Shown here: piece after piece, positions 58,201 to 64,000 of the stretch
Layout of the letters: each line of letters begins with the position of its first letter
Numbering within the stretch: position 1 is the first letter of the stretch
From: Carettochelys insculpta
Lineage: Eukaryota; Chordata; Testudines; Carettochelyidae
Assembly (NCBI RefSeq): GCF_033958435.1
Contig: NC_134150.1
Coordinates: forward strand, 37,505,501-37,569,500
Reading direction: 5' to 3'
DNA length: 64,000 nt
Made by a program: the position numbers and the translations under genes
Notes under the pieces: model-generated
The model's database searches: none
What the model was told of the DNA's origin: nothing
What the model saw: only the letters and a program-made list of their open reading frames with translations

Positions 58201-60107
58201 TATCTGTTCAGTATTATTATTTATATGATGGTAGCATCTAAAAGCTTTATTTTGCTAGGCAGTGTAAAATAAAAAGCAAGTAATGTTTGGTATCCCAAGC
58301 AGCTCTAGCACAAACGTTCAAATGAAGATATAGGTTGAACCTCTCTAGTCTGGCACTCTCTGGTCTGGCGACATCCACAATCCAGAATGATTTTAGTTAG
58401 TCAGATGTCCATTTATCATGGGTGTAGCCAAGTTTCCCGCAATTCCAGAAAGTTTGTTTACAGCCACCAGCCCTGGAACTAAGCGTTCAGTGCTGTTATT
58501 TAGTTGTAATTTACCTTCTCTTCCAAGAGCCCAGTAAGCTGTGCACATGTTGGTAATGACGCTAAACAATATTGATCTCCTGTGGCCAGCACATTCTCTC
58601 ATTTGACACTGGTCAGGTCCTAACGGTGGCGGACTAGAGAGGTTCAACATTCAGAAGCCCAAGTGATTTTCAAAAGCACCTGTCTACATGTTAGGTGTTA
58701 AATACCTTTGAAGAACAGGCCTTTACCAGTTAAGCAAAGATCTATGTTTGTGGCAGTGTGTGCTGTACAGACACTGCACACTCAGCTAGCATAGGTTTAA
58801 AGAGCAATGTAGATGGTGAGGTAAGACTTAGGTGAATAGAATAGAAGCACGCCAGAACCTCAGAGTAGATATTCTACATGGCTCTCTTCGTGCCTCCAAG
58901 CTGTGCATGCCATAGCGGTGTAGTATCCTTCTCGCTCCCCTCTGCCAGAGCCATCCCCCAGCACAGAGAAAGATTTTGGCCGTGGGAATAGGCTCTGTCA
59001 AAGGAGAGGCAGTGGGAAAAGGGTCCAGGAGTGTCCCACTGCTAGGGACTGCCCAGCTGCCTTTCCACTGCCAGACATAACTACACAGTCCCTAAACACC
59101 ACTTTCAGAGTGGATAAGGACTACACTGACAATACAGTGAAAAGGACTGTTGGGGAAACAAAGGCACTGACCGAGGACGTTACTTGCCCAAATTCACAGA
59201 GCAAGTCAGCGGCAGAGCTGAGAAGACAACTTGGGTCTCTTGGATTCCAGCCTTGCATGCTAGTCACTACCCACATACCCCTCTTCACCAAGCTCCTGTT
59301 TAACCTATTACGTTTTGTATTTTAAAACACATTTTTATTCCTTCAGCTTAGACACCTGACTGCTGTCACACTAAGGCTGTCAAGTGTTACAAAAATATTT
59401 TTCTTCCTTTTACTTGATTAGAAAATTAATGCAATGTTAATCACAGAGTGTAATATATGTTAATTTGCTAAAACAGGCCACCATGGTTTAATCAGGCAAA
59501 ATTAAACATTCAGTATGGGGATGAAGAGTAGGAGCTGTGAGTGCAGTCCAGAATGACATAACTAAACATAAATCTAATTATGTCACCCCTTGCCAAGAAA
59601 TTCTGTAAATTAAAACATGCCCATAACTTGTTGGTAAGAGAAATATTCTATATATTGGTCTCTGCAAAACATATTCAAGCTGCTGCTAAGATACTTCAGA
59701 ATCAAACCTGTTCAGCTCAGTGCAGCTAAAGGGATGCTAGATACAAATAATCCTCAATTATTAATAATCTCAAACTGTAAGAAAAAAAAAAAGTCTCCTC
59801 CTTCCCCCCCAAGTAAATACTTAATACACAATTAAAATAAAATAATACCTAAAATTAACTACTTATGAATCTCTGTTTCTTGTCTAGAATAATATTCAAT
59901 AAATTACTTTACAGATGTATTAAGCATAATAGATCTTGCCTTTAACATTGCCAGGGTCACAGCTTTTCTGGGAGCTTTTCCAGTCTTTACACCCCCTGAT
60001 CCATCCATCCCAGATAAAGTATCAAATACTCCATCGATGTCTGCCTGCTCCTCAGGAAGAAACCTTGACAGGTGGTTCTGATAGCAGCTGCTTTCCACAT
60101 TTCCCAT
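43971..60107 (-). CDS. MEAK7: MEAK7 / TLDC1, TLD-domain mTOR-associated protein (7 coding exons, complete)
   Basis: Joining seven minus-strand exons gives 1404 nt: 467 residues plus stop (human about 456). MEAK7 (MTOR associated protein, eak-7 homolog) acts at lysosomal membranes in an mTOR/S6K2 pathway; that role is family knowledge. Visible in the sequence: N-terminal MGNVESSC fits an N-myristoylation signal (Gly2, Ser6) with Cys8 as a possible palmitoylation site; FLPEEQADIDGVFD at about 16-29 is conserved; residues about 60-180 are the helical middle region; the TLD domain spans roughly 245-415, with FGGFASQSWEVKPQFQ, GYNDHYMYLNHGQ and YFGLWIDSNY...GHS; the tail EVIEDEDN is acidic. All phases join (0,0,1,1,0,0). 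It converges on ATP2C2, as in human 16q24.1. Confidence 0.95.
44779..45110. mobile_element. hAT-like non-autonomous element
   Basis: Ends GAGGGGTCAGCATCCCCCGGCAC and AGAAAGGTTGCTGACCCC are inverted, and TGGCACGTGAGCC occurs inside, a combination typical of hAT-type elements. No target duplication seen. Confidence 0.55.
45253..45692. mobile_element. CTACAC-type foldback element, TTGACAGA-rich subfamily
   Basis: Ends TTTCGCTACATCTACACGAGACAG and GCTCTAGTGTAGACATAGTC are inverted. The interior carries repeated GTTGACAG / CTGTCAAC words. It sits between the last two MEAK7 exons. Confidence 0.65.
45850..46029 (-). CDS. MEAK7: MEAK7 coding exon 6, TLD domain C-terminal part
   Basis: 60 codons, GMGGQHDYFGLWIDSNYGSG, then HSRAKPRCTTYNCPQLSANE and NFTLDAIEVWAVGDLPESAE. 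The pattern FGLW...G.S..C.T(Y/F)N...L......F....EVW is the end of the TLD domain. CACAG acceptor, GTGAGC donor. Confidence 0.96.
46383..46669. mobile_element. CTACAC-type foldback miniature element
   Basis: GTTACGGCTACACTAGGC at the left, GGTAGCGTAGGTGTAACCC at the right, and a central CCTCCCTTACTCCTCGCAATTTGTGAGG. Confidence 0.7.
46870..47110 (-). mobile_element. Penelope-derived family, single (non-foldback) copy
   Basis: On the minus strand it reads AAAGCAGTCAAGTAGCACTTTAAAGACTAGCAAAATAGTTTATTAGG, then GAGCTTTCGTGGGACAGACCCACTTCTTCAGACC, then AGAACAGACTC...AAGGCACAGAGAACC...TTTGTCC-type downstream sequence. It shows the longer form of the unit of which 6513-6720 holds a foldback version. 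Confidence 0.65.
47368..47628. mobile_element. CTACAC-type foldback miniature element
   Basis: GGGCAAATCTACACTAGGG at the left and the central AACATCCCTTACTCCATGTGATAGTGTGGAGTACAGGGA. It lies 290 bp below the MEAK7 exon at 47920. Confidence 0.6.
47920..48038 (-). CDS. MEAK7: MEAK7 coding exon 5, TLD domain core
   Basis: 119 bp completing Gly, then DNRCFLFSVFPSLMVHTYTG and YNDHYMYLNHGQQTMPNGL. TTCACAG acceptor, GTGAGT donor, phase 0 end. Confidence 0.95.
48690..48990 (+). repeat. CR1 LINE 3' end
   Basis: CTTGGCCTCTGAGGCTAGGACAAGAAGCAATGAGCTTCAACTGCAGCAAGGGCGGTTTAGG...CCCTTCCAGTTTTTAATATTCTATGATTG. It is antisense to MEAK7. Confidence 0.9.
49040..51790. other. MEAK7 intron 5 region, no gene
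   Basis: 49610-50260 looks like dispersed repeat sequence of unknown class, ending TGGTGGAGAGTCCACCCCATCACA. 50735-51000 has hAT-like inverted ends (CAGCAGTTCTCAAGGACTC and GAAGTTTGAGAACCCC). The overlapping 114-133-codon frames near 49871-50272 are on the same repeat and match nothing I know. Confidence 0.4.
51791..52231 (-). CDS. MEAK7: MEAK7 coding exon 4, TLD domain N-terminal half
   Basis: 441 bp, the largest exon (residues about 182-328). It opens with DGKKLTGSDLMDTMCDQSTI and includes SLLDIPSIIYINSHLP, LLFSSRIHGESFSQLCGHI and GYIFGGFASQSWEVKPQFQ. LLFSS..HG.SFS and FGGFAS are TLD-domain hallmarks. TATGTAG acceptor, GTAAGA donor, phase 1 at both ends. Confidence 0.96.
52370..52546 (+). 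repeat. tRNA-derived SINE with CR1-like tail (Cry I-like), 5' eroded
   Basis: TTGGCTTGCTAAACCTAGGGTTGTGAGTTCAGTCCTTGAGGGGCCATTTAAGGATCTGGGACAAA, then the tail AACTCAATGACCTCAAAAGGTCCTTTCCAGTTCTATGAGA. Same family as 34475-34670. Confidence 0.75.
52721..53017. mobile_element. CTACAC-type foldback miniature element, well preserved
   Basis: GGGTATGTCTATACTTACTGGGAG at the left, AAGGTCTAGTGTAGATCTGACC at the right, and a central AGGGAGGTTGACGGGAGATTTTCTCCCGTCAACCTCTCT hairpin. Confidence 0.75.
53431..53575 (-). CDS. MEAK7: MEAK7 coding exon 3
   Basis: 145 bp, FTEDLITSVVHVLSYRNLLV, then GWNLEQTQDPASGVKTLASQ and LLSELKLE. CCCTTTCAG acceptor, GTAAGT donor, ends in phase 1. Confidence 0.94.
54085..54265 (-). 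repeat. MIR-like SINE remnant
   Basis: TTTCCCCAAGTCCAAGGCAGTGAGTGGCTAAGCTAGG...GAGTCCTGAAGCCCAGGCCAGTTCTCTAGCCACTAC is the antisense order of MIR/CORE-type SINEs. A second remnant is at 59130-59280. Confidence 0.5.
54316..54546 (-). CDS. MEAK7: MEAK7 coding exon 2
   Basis: 77 codons (57-133), AYIQEALPEQMTFRLYSGMK then NVDLTGKSPGSC through MISGTEGPVTGKQIQE. The blocks VDLTGK, LLKGN.EEKS and TEGPV match human MEAK7. GGCAG acceptor, GTAAAG donor, phase 0 at both ends. Confidence 0.94.
54700..55258. repeat. GC-rich internally repetitive block ending in CAACCTG-TA
   Basis: Degenerate repeats of GGGAGCC.GCTGGGGCA-type words make open frames of 103-188 codons on both strands. The right end GGAGGTACAACCTGTA resembles the CAGGTTGAACCTCT family end, so this may be a longer relative of those elements. 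Confidence 0.45.
55267..55296. repeat. (TA)15 microsatellite
   Basis: Uninterrupted TA dinucleotides directly after the GC-rich block and a T-run. Confidence 0.95.
55420..55770 (+). repeat. CR1-family 3' end
   Basis: AGGAAGAACTTCTTCCCACAACACACAGTCAAGCCAAGG...GGAGGATAGGTCCATCAATAGCTATTTAACC...TGGTCTGACCCAGCATGGCTGTTCTTATGTAA, ending in the TTCTTATGT-type CR1 terminus. Confidence 0.85.
56299..56758. mobile_element. hAT-type element with perfect 8-bp target duplication
   Basis: AAGTAGAC at 56291-56298 and 56759-56766. Ends TAGTGGTTCCCAACCTGG and AAAAGGTTGGGAACCAATG are inverted. A Penelope-derived fragment (about 56490-56580) lies inside. Confidence 0.88.
57130..57950. repeat. Degraded CTACAC-type foldback sequence, several pieces
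   Basis: GGCAGGGCTACACTACTGC (57138), CATGTCTACACTATGGACAC and TGACAGATTTAGGTTGATC are family words, in fragments that I could not bound. A CCCTCCCTGC-type pyrimidine run is at 57206-57230. Confidence 0.4.
58331..58650. mobile_element. TA-flanked foldback element, CAGGTTGAACCTCT family
   Basis: TAGGTTGAACCTCTCTAGTCTGGC at the left and CTAGAGAGGTTCAACAT at the right. The interior closely follows 1393-1720 (TGATTTTAGTTAG and TTTATCATGGGTG). Confidence 0.7.
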
Positions 60108-60130
60108 CTTTTCAAAAATCTGATGAAATC
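59940..60130 (-). CDS. MEAK7: MEAK7 first coding exon (start codon)
   Basis: Encodes residues 1-56, from MGNVESSCYQNHLSRFLPEE to TLAMLK. ATG is at 60107-60105, after 23 nt of 5' UTR and a CATCATAG acceptor (60132-60131). In-frame codons run upstream through the acceptor, but the MGN start fits myristoylation and the human protein. The donor reads AAAG|GCAAGA, a GC rather than GT site. Confidence 0.92.
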
Positions 60131-63100
60131 CTATGATGAAGAAGAAAGGAAAAAAGGATAAAAGCATGGGAAAAATAAATTGGTGGGGGGAGCCCTCAAC
60201 ATAGAATACAAAAACTCACATATATGTGCAAGTTTCGTGAAAGGGAAGGGAGGAAATAATCAAATCAGTCACAAAACTTTGCCATTAGAACTCCGTGAAG
60301 AGAGAGATTGACCATATTCTAATAAGAAGAATGTGAACAATGAAGAGCATTTACAAAAAACAAATATGTAGTGTAAGTTGCGCACTGAGCCCACCCTGTC
60401 TACAAGTACAAACATCATTTGGGACTTATCAAATGGAAAAACCAATATGATTTAATCATTAAATTAGCTTCAACCGAGTTCATGTCAGTCGGAATACATC
60501 AGTAAGTGCAAGTGGACAGACTTGGTATGGAATCTTTTAGGATGGATTATGGGTTTCTGATGAGTTTATGGACTGAAACTGGCTCTGCCAAATAGTATGT
60601 GACAGAGGGAAAAAAAATCAGTTACAGGTAGGCTCTCAATGAAGAACAGATGACAAATCATTCATAAGCCATTCAAACAGTCGAGAAAAATGACTTGACA
60701 AAGCACTGAGAGATAAGAGCTAAAGAACTTGGTTCACATGGTTCTGGTAACTCAGGAGAGACGGTACCAAACCTGCAGAACTATTATGTATTCAGTAGAC
60801 TCTCCAATGGTCACATGAGTTCCTATGCTATTTAGGTAGTAGGGATGCTAAAGTCTAACCAGTTAACCTACATCCAGGCAAAATACAGTATGTGGGTCAG
60901 ATGCGGCCTGCAGGAGCCTTGGCTGGCATCTCAGACCCTCCCTCACCTCCCATCTTCTGCCACCATTCCTGCACCCTTACCCCAAGTAAACCAAACCCTC
61001 TGCACCACTACTTCTGCACCCACAGTGCTTCTCCAACCCTCAATCCCCTCCTGCACCCCCCTCCAGGTCAGGATCCTCTCCTACACACATGCCCCCTTCT
61101 GGATCCTGAACCCCCATCCTGAGCTTCCTTCTGTACCTAACCTCCATCCCAGACCCCGCACCTCCTCCATTAATATCATGAAAGAGTGCAGCCCTTGACA
61201 ATTTAGCAAATTCTTGGAGAGGCCTCCCATCAGAAATTACTGCCCACCTCCCCCAGGTTAACTGGTATGGGCTGGAGAAGCCCTCCACCAGGTGTGGTCA
61301 GGGAGTTGCTCCACCCTCACAGGACAGGAGCAGCTACTATCCATGGCAGGGGCCTCCCCAGCTGTTCTCTGACGCATTTAATAAGTTAACTGGTTAAGCC
61401 TAGTGTTTCACCAGTTAAACAATTAAACAGGATTTCATATCCCTATTAGGAAGATAACCTGCTTGAAAATATCCTAACTATAGTGGACATTTCCCCAGCA
61501 AAGGAGGAAGGCAATGGGGCTTTCGTGTCTAAATTTGAACAAGACTCTCAACAAATGAACAGGCCCAGCCCTAGGAACACAAAGGGACACCTGCAACCCC
61601 GATGACACCAGTTCTCTCCAGAGCTCAAAGGGAAGAGAAGGGGTGAAAATCTCAAAAAAGAAAGCAGACACTAAAAAATTCAGAGCCTGAGAATATTGAA
61701 AGAGATGTGCAAAAGGAAAAGGACATGCTTTTGGAAAAAGAGGAGATCTTCTAAGCTGCCAGAGCAGCATGAGAGACTTGACTAGGAAAAGTACGGTCTA
61801 GGAAAAAGGGGTGCTGGACCCCTGAAAGGACATTGACTGAACTCTCAAAGAACGATCAGGTGTGATCAAGAAACTGAAGCAGGAAATTATGGGGAAGCAT
61901 TTCTTATTTTGCATGGCTCTGCATTTCTCTTGCTCCCTTTGAAGCTGATCGATTCTTTCAGAAATCCTTTTGCAAAGTTTGTCTATGGCCATTTCCTTCC
62001 ACTATCATGTGTCCCTGTGGGGGGTGAACTACAAACAACAGTTCCCAGAAGATCGAGGCTCTACGGCAGCCCTGGGCAAGCAAGACTAGCGAGTGAGCCG
62101 CATGAGTAGACCTCCTTTGTCTCAGTAGGCTGCAAGATTGAAATCTAGGGGTGGGCAACCCGCAGTCTGCACACCCCTTCTGTCTCTCTCACGCCTCTTG
62201 CACACTGCGGCACTAGAGCCTCACACTTAACCTATTCCTTCCCCCTCCCAACCAGCACTTTCAGAATGCCGTCAATCAGCTGATTCATGCTCTGTCCCTG
62301 CTCCTCCCCCTCCCTCAGCTTGAACAGCAGCAAATCAGATTCAAGTTCTGGAAGGGAGGGGGAGAACTAGGGAAGGAGAATGAAGCAGCTGACTCATGGT
62401 GCACTGACAGGGCTGGGAAGGAGGGACTCCAGTGCGTGAGAGGCATGGGGAAAATGGCAGAGAGAGGGCGTGTGGCCACAAGTAACCCACCACTGCTACA
62501 GGGGAAAGAGTGCTTAAGGTACAGTGGATTCTGGCGGCCTGGAGCCATTGAGTCACAGGATCTCATTTCCAGAAGGCATCAGAGAGAGGGTCTGTGACCA
62601 GGAAGTGTGTCAAAGAGGCCACATGGCTCCCTCAGCCAGACACTTTCAGCAGTATTCATGGACATAACAGCCCAGGAGCCTGCCCAAGGCTCCTGCTGTG
62701 CTATGGGCTGGCGGTGGGCCAGATCTGGCAGTTTGGTAAGCTGCATCTGGCCCACAGGCTGTATTTTGCCTGCCCTGACCTACGTGCTGCTTTGGTCCAA
62801 TCACCTCCAGTTGTCTCAGCACCCACCAGGGGGGCTACAGCCCTCCAGGTGTAGCTTACACAGTCATGAGGCTCTCCCACCTGGGCTGTGGATGAATGCC
62901 TCACAGTATGCAGAGGAACAAGATGGGTGAGGTAATATCTTTTATTGGTCCACGACAAGATTACTGCGGGACCAGCAGAGCTACAACCCGAGCAGCCAGC
63001 CTTCAGTGACTAGTATCAGAGAGGTGGCCATGTTAGTCTGTATCTTCGAGAACAACAAGAAGTCCTGTGGCACCTTATAGACTACCAGATATTTTGGAGC

Positions 63101-64000
63101 ATGAGCTTTCGTGGGCAAAGACCTGCTTCATTAGATGCATGAGTGACTCCGCTCCAAAATATGTGTTAATCTATAAAGGTGCCTCAGGACTTCTTGTTTT
63201 CAGTGTATTCCAGAGTGCCACCTTGCCAGCAGGGATCCTGCACCCCCTTCCCATACACTCTGAAGTCTTACGGGATAGAGGGTTCTAGCTGCTCCAGCAG
63301 GGAGGGATGTTGAGGGAGGCAGTGGGGATAGGTGGTGTTTTGCCAGCATGCACTGATGTTGCCTAAGGAGTCACTGCAGCGGACAGAATGAACTTTTCTG
63401 CCACTGGCTAGTCATACGTACCTGTATGGCGAGCAGTTCAAATCTGAAAGAAGTTTCAGTTGCTGGGTTGATTGAAAAAGTCTTGTAGGATCTCACGGCT
63501 AATGGCAGAGAAGACTTGTGGCCCTTGTAGCAGGGTGAGTCCCCTGCACCCACTTCTGGTTTTGGCTGGTTAAATAAAATGGACTAATTACCTAATATTC
63601 TTAAGCACTGTTATTTGTGTCTCTTTAATCACTCAGTTAATTGTTTAGAAAACAAACAGAACCTCCCAGTGACCAGCAGAGACTAGCTGTAAAGGATGAT
63701 GCTTCACTGGCTTTCTAAAACCTCCCACCAAATCTCTGTGAACATAGCACTGCTGTTAAGGAAATTGTTAGGGTATTTGGAGATCTCAAAACAAAAGTTG
63801 TTTATAGGACACAATAAAACAACCAATCCTAACCAACCCAGCAGTTTAAGATTGTGCGATTAGACATTTGGCAGCCCTACTTTTAATGGACAAGAGCAAG
63901 TCTGGAAGGTCAACAGATGGGTAAAGTCAACAAAATGCCACTTGAGAAATTATTAGAGTGTAATGTAAAGGTGGTTATGTATTTTGATGCTGACACTGTA
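60131..64000. other. Probable MEAK7 intron 1 / upstream region; repeats, exon 1 not seen
   Basis: A foldback candidate with TAGGGATGCTAAAGTC and TTTCATATCCCTA ends spans about 60840-61447 and includes C-rich sequence. A hAT-like block lies at about 62147-62780 (GGGGTGGGCAAC ... GTATTTTGCCTGCCCTG). A Penelope-derived foldback is at 63010-63205. No CpG-rich promoter or non-coding exon 1 of MEAK7 could be identified. Confidence 0.45.
63010..63205 (+). mobile_element. Foldback Penelope-derived element
   Basis: Head TATCAGAGAGGTGGCCATGTTAGTCTGTATC, then GAGCATGAGCTTTCGTGGGCAAAGACCTGCTTCATTAGATGC, then an inverted copy (GCTCCAAAATATGTGTTAATCTATAAAGGTGCCTCAGGACTTCTTG) of its first half. The hammerhead-like core reads CTAATGA here. 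Confidence 0.8.

Overview
The window is vertebrate nuclear DNA and looks reptilian, most likely a turtle. Coding sequence sits in short exons with GT-AG introns. The repeats are sauropsid in type: many CR1 LINE 3' ends finishing in ATTCTATGATT, tRNA-derived SINEs with a CR1-like 3' tail (as in the Cry I / tortoise PolIII SINE), foldback DNA elements with CTACACTAG-type ends, hAT miniature elements with 8-bp target duplications, and a Penelope-like element. The turtle call is inferred from the SINE/CR1 pairing; a crocodilian is not excluded.

Two protein-coding genes face each other tail to tail. On the plus strand, 26 exons from 6319 to 37333 encode 911 residues of ATP2C2 (SPCA2, secretory-pathway Ca2+/Mn2+ P-type ATPase) down to its stop codon and an AATAAA at 37642. 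About 36 N-terminal residues, with the start codon, lie outside the window or were not recognised. On the minus strand, seven coding exons from 60107 down to 43971 encode a complete 467-residue MEAK7 (TLDC1), an N-myristoylated TLD-domain protein linked to mTOR signalling at lysosomes. Its 5' non-coding exon 1 was not found. The same convergent pair is adjacent in the human genome (16q24.1). Both reading frames are open and all exon phases join, so both genes look functional. No functional link between the two proteins is suggested beyond adjacency.

Layout: 1-6318, repeat-bearing sequence upstream of the first ATP2C2 exon seen. 6319-37333, ATP2C2, with an intron 10 (13766-18592) where transposable elements are packed and nested. 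37334-42170, intergenic, with two GC-rich blocks and a roughly 65-75-bp minisatellite. 42170-43970, probable MEAK7 3' UTR. 43971-60130, MEAK7. 60131-64000, probably MEAK7 intron 1, rich in repeats.

The most notable non-genic item is a Penelope-like retroelement in ATP2C2 intron 20 (31314-32402). It has a GIY-YIG endonuclease remnant, an inverted copy of its own 3' end, and a hammerhead-ribozyme-like motif (31403-31440, minus strand). Shorter foldback elements carrying the same or a related motif recur through both genes. Other points are a candidate GC-AG intron in MEAK7, a 408-bp near-palindrome, and several nested insertions with legible target duplications. No rRNA, tRNA, CRISPR, operon or bacterial feature was seen.
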